Below, piece after piece: positions 25,340-33,953 of a stretch of DNA of 64,000 bases. The position numbers and the translations under genes were made by a program. The notes under the pieces are model-generated. The model saw only the letters and a list, made by a program, of their open reading frames with translations. It made no database searches and was not told where the DNA came from. This DNA comes from Pseudonocardia cypriaca (GTDB lineage Bacteria; Actinomycetota; Actinomycetes; Mycobacteriales; Pseudonocardiaceae): positions 186,001 to 250,000 of the forward strand of contig NZ_VFPH01000002.1 of the NCBI RefSeq assembly GCF_006717045.1, in the 5' to 3' direction. Every line of letters begins with the position of its first letter. The first letter of the stretch is position 1.

Positions 25340-25750
25340 CTAGCGGGTCGCCTGCCCGAGCGCCAAGAGGTTCCCCTCGCTGTCCCGGAAGAAGGCCCCC
25401 CGCTCGCCGCTGCCCTTGCTGGGGTAGTTGTCGGGAACGGCGACGATGTCGTCCTCGACTTCGAAGCCTGCGATGTCGAACGGCTCGAACCGCACCCCGC
25501 GCGCCCGTAGCTCGGCCACGGCCGCATCGATGTCCTCCACCTCGAAGCCGATCTGCGTCGACTCCCCCGAGGCGACCCCGGACGACTGGAACAGGTGGAA
25601 CTCCGTCGCCCCGCACACGTAGCGCAGCCCGCCCTCGCGCTCCTCGACGGCCTCCAGACCAAGGCGATCGCGTTAGAACCGCCGCGCCCGGTCCAGGTCC
25701 TGCACGGGGAGCTTGGTGACGGCGCGTGCGGAGTCGAGCGGCCCAGCCAT
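25340..25750 (-). pseudogene. VOC (glyoxalase-like) family gene interrupted by an internal stop
   Basis: From the ATG at 25750 the frame reads MAGPLDSARAVTKLPVQDLD then RARRF, a TAA stop at 25673-25675, and continues in the same frame as RDRLGLEAVEEREGG, YVCGATEFHLFQS and EVEDIDAAVAELRARGVRFE to a proper stop at 25340. The family pattern is RARRFYRDRLGLE, so a tyrosine codon has become TAA by a single substitution. The whole would be 136 residues, a normal one-domain VOC length. Translation restart at 25618 would give 92 residues lacking the first beta strand. Real nonsense mutation or base-call error cannot be told apart here. Confidence 0.8.
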
Positions 25751-25956
25751 ACGGGTTGCCTCCCTCTTGGTGATGATGCCGAACAGTCACGCGTGGAGAC
25801 CGTGCCCGGCACGGAAACTCATCGGTCCTCGAGTGCCGGGGGATCTGACGCGTGTCCGCGGGCGAACCGCTGATCACGGCGCTCGGGTGCGTTCCGCGGA
25901 ACGCATTTCGGTGCCGTCGTGGTCTAACCAACACGGCGCACCATGATCCGAACTGG

Positions 25957-26102
25957 CGGTTGCCCATGGCTGCGGCCACGACCACGGACGCCCGATACAC
26001 CGGATCATGCCCACCAAGATCGCGAGTATCGGTTGCCCATGGCTGTGGGTACAGCCATAGCGAACCGCTACTCCGGATCATGACCAGCCGGTCGAATCTG
26101 TC
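25957..26102. repeat. Imperfect 73-bp tandem duplication
   Basis: Two 73-bp copies start with the identical 16-mer CGGTTGCCCATGGCTG (25957 and 26030) and share CCGGATCATG at the same offset (26000 and 26073). The intervening bases have diverged. Exact conservation only at two blocks suggests protein-binding sites held by selection. Confidence 0.6.
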
Positions 26103-26310
26103 GCCTCGCCACCACCACTTCCGGTGATCATCCGGGGATATGCGCCGACCGGGTGATCCGCCGCGCGCATCGTGTCCGCCGGCGCACCCCGTCGACGGGT
26201 CGCGGGGCCACGCACCAGCCGCGCCGGCCGGCACGAGGTGCGTCGCCGCGCCTGCTCATGCCGGCGCGGAGTTGGGCCGCAGATCGGCGACATGATCACG
26301 ATCTTCGCGG

Positions 26311-26410
26311 TAGTACTAGACCACGCACTCCGCGTCCAGCCCTCCTACCTGCGACTCCGCCGCTGGACGGCTCGCTCTGGTCCAGCCCGGTCGGCTCCTG
26401 GTCTATTGCC
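26311..26410. promoter_or_regulatory. DasR-like half-sites upstream of the GntR gene
   Basis: TAGTACTAGACCAC (26311-26324) matches the right half of the DasR operator (consensus TGGTCTAGACCA) perfectly over CTAGACCAC; TGGTCTATTGCC (26399-26410) matches its left half. They lie about 140 and 50 bp before the GntR start. DasR is the GntR/UTRA regulator of N-acetylglucosamine use in streptomycetes, which fits this operon. Confidence 0.4.
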
Positions 26411-26461
26411 GGACGAGGCGGTCTCGCTAGCGTCCGCGGGCAAGCCGCGAGGAGGTGGCAG

Positions 26462-27222
26462 ATGGCGTTCCCCGGAAGGTCCAACGACCGCGCGGCCGAG
26501 GCCAGGGCCCGCCTCCTCGACCTGATCCAGACGCTGGAGACCGGTGAGCGGATCCCGGCCGAGCGTGAGCTCGCGCTGCGATGGGGCGTCGCCCGGATGA
26601 CGCTGCGGAAGGCGATCGACCGGCTCGTCCTCGACGGTTTGCTCGAGCGCCGCAACCGGCTCGGCACCTACACGAGCAGGCCGCGGGTTCCGCGGCACCT
26701 GTCCATCTCGTCGTTCACGGAGGAGATGACCCGCCGCGGCATCCGCCCCCCAGCAGCCGGACCCTCGGCCTGCGTCGCATGAAGGCGACCACCGCCGTCG
26801 CGAGACGGCTGCGGCTTCCGGTCGGCGACCCCGTGATCCGGTTCGTGCGCCTGCGCCTCGCCGACGGTGAGCCGATGGCGGTGGAGACGAACCACGTGCC
26901 CGCCGCGATCGTGCCCGGCCTCGTCGAGGCCGACCTGGCCGGCTCGTGGTACGCCCTGCTCAGCGAGCGCTACGGGATCGAGATCAGCTCCGGTGTCGCC
27001 AACCTCGAACCGGCGATGCCGGACGAGCGGACCGCCGAGCTGCTCGCGATCACGACGGCGCAACCGTGCTTCCGGGTCCGCACCATCGTCTGGGACCGCG
27101 GCGGCCGCGTCGTCGAGTCGGGCGAGTCGGTGTACCGCGGCGACGACTTCACCCTCACCGTCGAGCTCCTGCCGGCCGCCGGTGCGGCCGCCCAGGCGCG
27201 CCCCCGGCGACGAGCCACCTGA
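26462..27222 (+). pseudogene. GntR/HutC-family (UTRA) regulator, frameshifted
   Basis: The ATG at 26462, behind GAGGAGGTGG, opens a GntR winged-helix domain (RIPAERELALRWGVARMTL and LVLDGLLERRNRLGTY). After EEMTRRGIRP the frame runs into a stop at 26782, while the +1-shifted frame carries on as SSRTLGLRRMKATTAVARRL and a complete UTRA effector domain ending at 27222. The break falls in a run of six C (26747-26752); a seventh C would restore about 254 residues, the normal family length. DasR-like relatives sense phosphorylated amino sugars. As written, the product would be a DNA-binding domain without its sensor. Confidence 0.8.
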
Positions 27223-27239
27223 CCGTCAGGAGGAACCCC

Positions 27240-28536
27240 ATGGTCCGACACCACCGGTTGGCCGCCGCTGCCGCCGCCGCACTGCTCGGCACGGCCCTCG
27301 CAGCGTGCGGTTCGTCCGGCGACGACAACGCCGCGGGCGGACCCGTCACCGTGACGTTCTGGACGCACACCCACCCGCCGATGGTCGAGCTCAACGAGAC
27401 GATCATCGCGGAGTACGAGGCCGCGCACCCGAACGTGCGGATCGAGTACCAGACCGTGCCGAACACCGAGTTCGGCACGAAGATGCTCACCGCGCTGAGC
27501 ACCGGCAGCGGCCCGGACGTCATCAACATGGACGACGGCGCGCTGCGCGGCGAGTACATCGCGAAGCGGCTGGTCACGCCCGTCGACCCGGCGGCGCTCG
27601 GCAAGGCGTCCGCCGCCGAGGTCGAGGCCGGGTACGTACCGGGCACCCTCGACGGCGCCAAGGGCCCCGACGGGCAGCTGTACGGGCTGCCGAGCGAGTT
27701 CAACGGCACGGTGTTCGCGATCAACAAGGAGCACTTCGCCGACGCGGGGCTCGACCCGGCGAACCCCGCCGCGAACGTGGCAGCAGGTGATCGACGCCGG
27801 CAGGGCGCTCAACGCAGCGGGCCACGAGCAGGCGTTCAACTTCCTCTACCTGCACTCCGGCTGGTACGCCCAGTGGTTCCAGACCCTGGCCAACCAGACC
27901 GGGGGAACGCCGCTCTCCCCCGACGGCCGCACCGCGCAGCTCGACTCCCCGGGCAACATCGCTGCCCTGCAGCAGTGGGTCGACCTGGCGAGGTCCTCCG
28001 GGATCTCCGATCCCCGCACGTCGTCCCGGGACGCCACCTCACCGTTCCAGGACCTCGCTTCGGGCACCCAGTCGATGGCGGTCACCTACCCGTGGGCGCT
28101 CGAGCAGATCCGCGAGTCGAACCCGGACACGTACCCGCAGCTGGAGGTCGTGCCGCTCCCCCGCGTCGACGCCGCGCAACCCGCGGTCAACCGCCTTTAC
28201 GGGTACTTCTGGGCCGTCAACAGCGCGAGCGAGCAGCAGACCGAGGCCTGGCGCTTCATCGCCCACCTCGCGGCCCAGCACGAGCGCTGGCTCGGGGACG
28301 TCAACTTCGTCCAGCCGGTGGTGGGCTGGGACCAGAGCCCGGCCGCGAAGGCGATCCCGTTCATCGACGTCATCGCCGACGCCTACGCGAGCGGGCGCTA
28401 CGACCAGGTGGGCCCGCACTGGAGCGAGGTGCAGGACGCGATCCGGACCGCCGTCGACAAGGCCGTCTTCGACGGGGTGCCACCCGCCGACGCGCTCCGC
28501 GAGGCGAACGCGTCCGCGCAGCGCAGCATCGGCTGA
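27240..28536 (+). pseudogene. ABC sugar-binding lipoprotein, frameshifted
   Basis: The first frame gives a lipoprotein signal (LLGTALAACG) and the N-lobe of a family 1 sugar-binding protein (VTVTFWTHTHPP, TALSTGSGPDVINMDD, YGLPSEFNGTVFAINK, GLDPANP). At about 27762-27770 the frame must change: the continuation PRTWQQVIDAGRALNAAGHE, with the rest of the protein to the stop at 28536, lies in another frame. Removing one base near 27768 would join them into about 431 residues, the usual size. The two permease genes directly follow and are intact. Without this protein, import would fail unless the shift is an error. Confidence 0.82.
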
Positions 28537-28538
28537 CC

Positions 28539-29456
28539 GTGGCGGCACCGACACTGCCGGTCGCGGACCGCACCGTGCACCACCCGCCGTCGACCCGCCG
28601 CAGACGCCGTGGGGTGGAGCCGCGGCGCGACCTCGTCGGTGCGCTCCTGTCGCTCCCGGCACTCGCGTTGTTCGCGCTGTTCGCGATCTACCCGGGCCTG
28701 CGGGTGTTCTACCTGAGCCTCTACGACTACAGCCTGACCGCGCCCCCGGAGTTCGTCGGCCTCGACAACTTCACCTACCTGGCGTCCGACCCGCGGTTCC
28801 TCGCGGCCCTGCGCAACACGGTCTTCTACACGGTGGCCACCTACCTCCCCGCGCTCGTGCTGGCCCTCCTGCTCGCCATGGGGTTGCGCAGGCGGTTGGC
28901 GGGGTTCGGGCTGGTCCGGCTGCTCTACTACCTCCCCGTCGCCACCAGCTGGGTGGCGATCGCCGTGGTGTGGCGGCTCGTGCTGCACCCCGACGGCCTG
29001 CTGAACCAGGCACTCGGCATCGACGTCGACTGGCTCACCAGCTCTGCCGCGGCCCGCTGGGCGTTGGTGGTGATGGGGGTGTGGAAGGAGACCGGCTTCT
29101 TCCTCATCCTCTTCCTCGCCGGACTGTCCCGGCTGCCCGGCGACGTCTTCGAGGCGGCGCTGGTGGACGGCGCGAACGCGTGGCAGCGGTTCCGGCACAT
29201 CACGTTCCCGCTGCTCAAGCCGATCACGGCGGTCTGCTGCGTGATAGCGGTGATCAGGGGCTTCCAGGCGTTCAGCCCCCAGGTCGTGCTCACGGGAGGG
29301 GCCTTCGACACGGAGGTCGTCAACCTCTTCGTCTACAAGACCGCGTTCGAGAGCGCCCGGATGGGGCGGGCGAGCGCGGTGGCGGTGCTGATGTTCGCGG
29401 TGCTCCTCGTGGTCACGCTCGTCCAGCTGCGGGTGTTCCGGAGGGAGGACGCATGA
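28539..29456 (+). CDS. ABC sugar transporter permease (MalF/UgpA type)
   Basis: Predicted 305-residue inner-membrane permease with six helices starting after about residue 30. Landmarks: LSLPALALFALFAIYPGLRVFYLSLYD, the periplasmic FVGLDNFTYL and the cytoplasmic EAA loop EAALVDGANAWQRFRHITFPLLKP that contacts the ATPase. The GTG at 28539 lies two bases past the binding-protein stop. No ATPase gene is in the operon, so a shared MsiK-type ATPase elsewhere is expected, as is common in actinobacteria. Confidence 0.92.
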   Translation: MAAPTLPVADRTVHHPPSTRRRRRGVEPRRDLVGALLSLPALALFALFAIYPGLRVFYLSLYDYSLTAPPEFVGLDNFTYLASDPRFLAALRNTVFYTVATYLPALVLALLLAMGLRRRLAGFGLVRLLYYLPVATSWVAIAVVWRLVLHPDGLLNQALGIDVDWLTSSAAARWALVVMGVWKETGFFLILFLAGLSRLPGDVFEAALVDGANAWQRFRHITFPLLKPITAVCCVIAVIRGFQAFSPQVVLTGGAFDTEVVNLFVYKTAFESARMGRASAVAVLMFAVLLVVTLVQLRVFRREDA

Positions 29457-30295
29457 CGACGAGCCAGACCCGGCGGCGGCTTCCGAGCGCGCTGCTGTGG
29501 CTCGTGCTGACCGCGGGCGGGGTCGCCTTCGCCGCCGTGCTCACCTACGCCGTCGTGTCGGCCCTCAAGGAGCCGGGGGACGTGCTGACCGTGCCGCTCT
29601 CGTGGTGGCCGGACCGTCCGATGTGGGGCAACCTCGTGCTGCCGTTCACCGAGACACCCTTCGCGCGCTACTTCCTCAACAGCGTGGTCGTCGGCGTCGC
29701 GGTCACGCTGCTCAACGTCGTGACGTGCACGCTCGCCGGGTACAGCTTCTCGAAGTTCTCCTACCCCGGCCGGGACACGGCGTTCGTGGTGGTGCTCGCG
29801 ACGCTCATGGTGCCGCTGGAAGTGATCTACGTGCCGCTGTACGCGCTGGTCTACGACCTCGGCTGGGTGAACAGCTTCGCGGGGCTCATCGTCCCGGCCG
29901 GCACCAGCGCGTTCGGGATCTTCCTCATGCGCCAGAGCATCGACGCGGTACCGGACGAGCTGATCGAGGCGGCGCGCCTGGACGGGGCCGGGGTGGTGCG
30001 CACGCTGCTGCAGATCGTGGCACCGCTGCTGCGCGGGCCGGTGGCCGCGCTCGCGCTCTTCATCTTCCTCATGAACTGGGACAGCCACCTCTGGCCGCTG
30101 CTCGTGGGCAGCGACGACGAGCACCGCACCCTGCCGGTCGGTCTCGCGGCCATGCAGGCGAACAACCTCGGCGCGAGCGGCCTGCCGATGATGATGGCCG
30201 CGGCGGTGCTCGCCCTCCTCCCGACCGTGTTGCTGTTCGTGTCGCTGCAGCGCCGGTTCGTCGAGGGGCTGACGATGAGCGCGGGCATCCGGTGA
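29453..30295 (+). CDS. ABC sugar transporter permease (MalG/UgpE type)
   Basis: Predicted 280-residue partner permease. It contains LTYAVVSALKEPGDVL, YFLNSVVVGVAVTLLNVVTCTLAGYSFSKF and the EAA loop IEAARLDGAGVVRTLLQIVAPLL. Its ATG overlaps the previous stop by four bases (ATGA), and its own stop overlaps the kinase start, so the three genes are tightly coupled. Together with the upstream permease it forms the sugar pore. Confidence 0.92.
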   Translation: MTTSQTRRRLPSALLWLVLTAGGVAFAAVLTYAVVSALKEPGDVLTVPLSWWPDRPMWGNLVLPFTETPFARYFLNSVVVGVAVTLLNVVTCTLAGYSFSKFSYPGRDTAFVVVLATLMVPLEVIYVPLYALVYDLGWVNSFAGLIVPAGTSAFGIFLMRQSIDAVPDELIEAARLDGAGVVRTLLQIVAPLLRGPVAALALFIFLMNWDSHLWPLLVGSDDEHRTLPVGLAAMQANNLGASGLPMMMAAAVLALLPTVLLFVSLQRRFVEGLTMSAGIR

Positions 30296-31227
30296 GCGTC
30301 CACGTTGGCGTCGACGGCGGACAGTCGGAGCTGCGCCTGACGATCGCGGGCTCCGGACGCGTGCACACCGGCCCGGGCTTCGTGTACGGCTGCGACGTCG
30401 TGCCGGGCACCGTTGCCGCGGTGCGGACCGCGTGGGCGCAGGTGCACGGGGCACCGCAGGTGGCGAGGGCGGTGCTGGGCCTGACGGGGCTGCCGGTCAC
30501 CGCCGAGGGCCGGGAGCGCCTCGCGGTGGCGGTCGCCGAGCTGGTGGGAGCCGAGGAGGTGCTCCTGTGCGCCGACTACGTGACCGCGCACGCCGGCGCA
30601 CTCGGCGCCGGGCGCGGGGTGGTGCTGGCGGTGGGAACCGGCGTCGGCTGCCTCGCCGTCGACCCGGACACCGGGACGTGCCACAAGGTCGACGCGTGGG
30701 GGCACCTGTTCGGCGACGACGGCAGCGCGTTCGCCATCGGCCGGGCCGGGATCGCCGCGGCCCTGCGCGCCGTGGACGGGCGCGGGCGGGCGACCGTGCT
30801 CGTCGAGCTCGCCGAACGCACCTTCGGGCCCGTCGGCGAGCTCGCGCAGCGGCTCTACACGGCACCGAGCGTGGTCGACGAGACCGCCCGGTTCGCGGTG
30901 CAGGTGGCGAGCGTGGCGGGCAGCGACGAGGTCGCAGCTGCCCTCCTGCGCACGGCGGCCGCGGAGCTGGCCACGACCGCCGCGGCCGCCGTCGCCGCCA
31001 TCCCCGACGCCGGGTCGGTGCCGGTGGCGTGCACCGGGCGGCTCGTCGACTCCACTCCAGCGCTGCGCGAGGGCTTCCGCGCCGAGCTCTCGGCCCGCTG
31101 CCCGCAGGCGCGGCACATCGCCCCCGCCGGCACCGCGCTCGACGGTGCCTGCCTGCTCGCGGGCCGGCCGGACCCCGGCGCCTACCGCCCGCTCGTGCAC
31201 GTCCACCGGCGCCGAGGTGATCGATGA
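30292..31227 (+). CDS. BadF/BadG-type ATPase, probable N-acetylglucosamine/amino-sugar kinase
   Basis: Predicted 311-residue kinase of the acetate/sugar-kinase/Hsp70 fold. The phosphate-1 loop GVDGGQSELRL, ADYVTAHAGAL, the phosphate-2 region VVLAVGTGVGCLAVD and the adenosine segment GDDGSAFAIGRAGI match GlcNAc kinase-like members. It should phosphorylate the imported amino sugar before the NanE-type epimerase and SIS protein act. The GTG at 30292 overlaps the permease stop. The exact substrate (GlcNAc, ManNAc or another) is inferred from neighbours only. Confidence 0.85.
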   Translation: MSVHVGVDGGQSELRLTIAGSGRVHTGPGFVYGCDVVPGTVAAVRTAWAQVHGAPQVARAVLGLTGLPVTAEGRERLAVAVAELVGAEEVLLCADYVTAHAGALGAGRGVVLAVGTGVGCLAVDPDTGTCHKVDAWGHLFGDDGSAFAIGRAGIAAALRAVDGRGRATVLVELAERTFGPVGELAQRLYTAPSVVDETARFAVQVASVAGSDEVAAALLRTAAAELATTAAAAVAAIPDAGSVPVACTGRLVDSTPALREGFRAELSARCPQARHIAPAGTALDGACLLAGRPDPGAYRPLVHVHRRRGDR

Positions 31228-31885
31228 TCCCGTTCCCGAGGGGCTCGCTCGTGGTGTCCTGCCAGGCGGGCCCGCGGAGTCCGCTGCACGGGCCCGACGC
31301 CATGGCCCGGATGGCGCGCGCCGTGGCGTGCGCCGGTGCGGCGGGGATCCGGGCCAACGGGCCGGCCGACGTCGCCGCCATCCGCGCCGCGGTCGACCTG
31401 CCGATCATCGGCATCCACAAGCTCGGCGACCCGAGCGGGGTCTTCATCACCCCGACCGCAGCCGCCGCGGCCGAGGTGATCGAGGCGGGTGCCGATCTCG
31501 TCGCCGTCGACGGCACGCTGCGCCCGCGCCCGGGAGGCGGCACCCTCGCCGCGCAGATCAGCGCGATCCACGACGAGTTCGGGGTACCGGTGATGGCCGA
31601 CGTCGACACGCACGCGGCCGGGGTCGCCGCACGGGACGCCGGGGCGGACATCGTGGCGACCACCCTCTCCGGCTACACCGGCGGCCCCGTGCCGGCCGGC
31701 CCGACCTGGAGCTGGTGGCCTCACTGGCGGCTGAACTCGACTGCCCGGTGATCGCGGAGGGACGCATCACGACACCGGAGCTGATGCGTGCGGCGTACGA
31801 CGCCGGCGCGCACGCCGTCGTGGTCGGCGGCGCGATCACGGACCCCGGACAGATCACGCGGCGGTTCCTCGAGGCGGTCCCGTGA
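31224..31885 (+). pseudogene. nanE: NanE-type N-acetylmannosamine-6-phosphate epimerase, frameshifted
   Basis: The first frame (ATG at 31224, overlapping the kinase stop) has the TIM-barrel pattern of NanE: SLVVSCQAGPRSPLHGPDAM, GIRANGPADVAAIRA, PIIGIHKLG, VMADVDTHAAGVAARDAGAD and SGYTGGPVPAGP. The frame then fails, and the expected DLELVASLAAELDCPVIAEGR with TPELMRAAYDAGAHAVVVGGA continues in another frame to 31885. One extra C in the run at 31700-31702 would give GPDLELV and a full protein of about 220 residues. The enzyme would convert ManNAc-6-phosphate to GlcNAc-6-phosphate. Confidence 0.83.
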
Positions 31886-33135
31886 CCGGCGCGCTCGCGG
31901 TCGGGTACGGCGTCGCCGAGCTACCCGTGCCTGCCGGCACCGAGCTCGGCGGCTACGCCGACCGGCCGGGTCCCTCCACCGGGGTTCTCGACGAACTCCA
32001 GATCGCGGCGCTCTCCATCCGCTCCCACGGCGGCCGGTTCGTCTGGGTCGTGGCCGACCTGCCGTGCGTCAACACCGACCTCGCCGCCGCGGTGCGGGCC
32101 GCGGTCCGGACGCAGGTGCCCGACGTGCCGGCCGAGGCCGTCTGGGTCTCCGCCACGCACACCCATGCCGGCCCGGAGACCGGATGCACCCCGGGGGGCG
32201 GCGACACCCCCACCGCGTGGCTGAACGCCGTACCGTCCGCCGCCGCGCGCGCCGCAGCCGCTGCCGTCGCGACCGAAGTGCCCGGAACACTGCAGCTGCG
32301 CAGGCTCCGCCTCGCCGGGGTCGGCGGGCAGCGCTCCGGTGCCCGGCCCCGGCGGACCGTGCCGGTGGAGTTGATCTCGGTGCACCGCGGCGCCCAGCGG
32401 CCCGCGGGCGTGCTCGTCGTGCTCCCCGTCCACCCCACCGTGCTCGCCGCCGAGAACCGGCTCGTGAGCGCCGACCTCGCCGGTGCGACGCGGCGGGCCA
32501 TCGGCGCGCACCCCGCGTTCGCGGGAGCGTTCGCGACGGTCGTCACCGGTGCCGCGGGCGATGTCAGCACGCGCACGCACCGCAGGTCCCAGACCCCCGC
32601 CGAGTGCGACCGGCTCGGCTCGGTCGCTGCGGACGCGGCCGCCGCGGCGATGCTCCGGCCGCCCGAGCTGGTCGTGGCGGCCGGACGGCTGCGCACGGCG
32701 AGCACCACCGTGCGGCTCGACCCCCGACCGCCCGCCGCGCCACCACTCGGCGAGCTGGCCGCGGCGCTCGCCGCGGCCGAACGCCGCGGCGACCCGGTGG
32801 GAACGCGCACCGCGTACACGGCGCTGCAGGCCGCCCGCCTCGCCGACGGGGCCGCACGGCGGGAAGAGCGGCCTCGCGCCGTCGAGTGCGCGGTGGGAGC
32901 CATGGCGCTCGGCCCGCTGCGCCTGCTCGCGATGGGGGCCGAGCCGTACCTGGCGCTCGCGGGCGCCGCCGCGCCCGCCGTGCTCGTCGGCTACACGAAC
33001 GGCTACCTCGGCTACCTGCCGACCCACGACGCCTACCGCCGACCGACCTACGAGGTTCTGCGCACCCCCGTGGCGCGGGGCGGCGCGGAACGCGCCCTCG
33101 CCGCCGGGCTCGCCCTCCTCGCCCTGGCGCGCTGA
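31882..33135 (+). CDS. Neutral/alkaline ceramidase N-terminal domain-like protein
   Basis: Predicted 417-residue protein starting at a GTG that overlaps the nanE stop. Similarity to the neutral ceramidase N-terminal domain: GYGVAELPVPAGTELGGYADR, VWVSATHTHAGPETG with the zinc-binding-type histidines, LPVHPTVLAAENRLVSADLAG and VVTGAAGDVS. No secretion signal is seen, unlike true ceramidases. Such proteins recur inside actinobacterial and other sugar operons, so a hydrolase acting on an amino-sugar conjugate is more likely than ceramidase activity. Function is not established. Confidence 0.8.
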   Translation: MTGALAVGYGVAELPVPAGTELGGYADRPGPSTGVLDELQIAALSIRSHGGRFVWVVADLPCVNTDLAAAVRAAVRTQVPDVPAEAVWVSATHTHAGPETGCTPGGGDTPTAWLNAVPSAAARAAAAAVATEVPGTLQLRRLRLAGVGGQRSGARPRRTVPVELISVHRGAQRPAGVLVVLPVHPTVLAAENRLVSADLAGATRRAIGAHPAFAGAFATVVTGAAGDVSTRTHRRSQTPAECDRLGSVAADAAAAAMLRPPELVVAAGRLRTASTTVRLDPRPPAAPPLGELAAALAAAERRGDPVGTRTAYTALQAARLADGAARREERPRAVECAVGAMALGPLRLLAMGAEPYLALAGAAAPAVLVGYTNGYLGYLPTHDAYRRPTYEVLRTPVARGGAERALAAGLALLALAR

Positions 33136-33158
33136 CTCAGCCCCGATGAGAGGAACCC

Positions 33159-33917
33159 GTGACCGACTCGACACTCGACCAGGCCCTCGAGGTGCTCCAG
33201 AACGCCATGGACCGGGTCGTGCGTACCCAGTACGACGGGATCACCAGCGCCGCGCGGCTCGCCGCCGACGCGCTCGCGGCGGGTGGTGTTCTCCAGGCGT
33301 TCGGCACCGGCCACTCCCGCGCGTTCGCCATGGAGCTCACCGGGCGCGCAGGCGGACTCATCCCGACCAACCAGCTGTCGGTCAAGGACCTCGTGATGTT
33401 CGGCGACGCCGACCCCGCCGAGGTCCTGGACCCGATGTGCGAGCGCGACCCCGGGCTCGCGCCCCGCATCCTCGCCCACCACCGCGTCCGGCCGGAGGAC
33501 CTGTTCCTCATCGCCTCCAACTCCGGCATCAACGGCACCGTCGTCGAGATGGCCCGGGTCGCGCGGGCGAACGGCAACAAGATCGTGGCGGTCACCTCGT
33601 TGTCCCACTCCGCCGCCATGGCGTCCCGGCACCCGTCCGGCGAACGCCTGCACGACCTGGCCGACGTCGTCATCGACAACTGCGGTGTGCCCGGCGACGC
33701 GGCGTACCCGCTCCCCGGCGGGGGCGCGATCGTCGCCACCTCGACGATGACCACCGTCCTCGTCGCGCAGCTGATCACGGCCGAGACCTGCGCGGAGCTC
33801 ATGGCGAGAGGCATCGATCCGCCCGTCTACCGGTCCAACAACATCGAAGGGGGCGACGCGCACAACGCGGCCCTGCTCGCGTCCTACCGGGACCGCGTCC
33901 GGGCGATGGAGCCCTGA
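33159..33917 (+). CDS. SIS-domain sugar isomerase/phosphosugar-binding protein (UPF0309-like)
   Basis: Predicted 252-residue cytoplasmic protein. SIS features: GGVLQAFGTGHSRAFAMELTGRAGGLIPTNQL, DLFLIASNSGINGTVVEMARVARANGNKIVAVTS and DVVIDNCGVPGDA. Members bind phosphosugars and may act as isomerases or regulators. The GTG at 33159 follows a GAGAGGAA ribosome-binding site. It closes the amino-sugar operon, 23 bp after the ceramidase-like gene, and converges with the LuxR-ATPase gene. Confidence 0.9.
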   Translation: MTDSTLDQALEVLQNAMDRVVRTQYDGITSAARLAADALAAGGVLQAFGTGHSRAFAMELTGRAGGLIPTNQLSVKDLVMFGDADPAEVLDPMCERDPGLAPRILAHHRVRPEDLFLIASNSGINGTVVEMARVARANGNKIVAVTSLSHSAAMASRHPSGERLHDLADVVIDNCGVPGDAAYPLPGGGAIVATSTMTTVLVAQLITAETCAELMARGIDPPVYRSNNIEGGDAHNAALLASYRDRVRAMEP

Positions 33918-33953
33918 CCCGAGCAGCCGCCGAGCCGGTGCGAGCAACCGCTG

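Larger units (their letters stand above)
25751..26461. other. Gene-free 710-bp region upstream of the amino-sugar operon
   Basis: No supported gene. It contains an imperfect 73-bp tandem duplication (25957-26102), three CGGATCATG elements in both orientations (25942-25950 inverted, 26001-26009, 26074-26082) and, nearer the GntR gene, two sequences resembling halves of a DasR-type operator. The length and repeats suggest a complex regulatory region or a relic of an inserted element. Confidence 0.5.

Noticed and set aside
26172..26525. 117-codon plus-strand frame upstream of the GntR gene
   Set aside because: Arginine-rich, no family pattern, and it runs into the GntR coding region in another frame.
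31882..33135. True secreted ceramidase
   Set aside because: No signal peptide and an intracellular sugar operon context; only the N-terminal domain pattern is shared.
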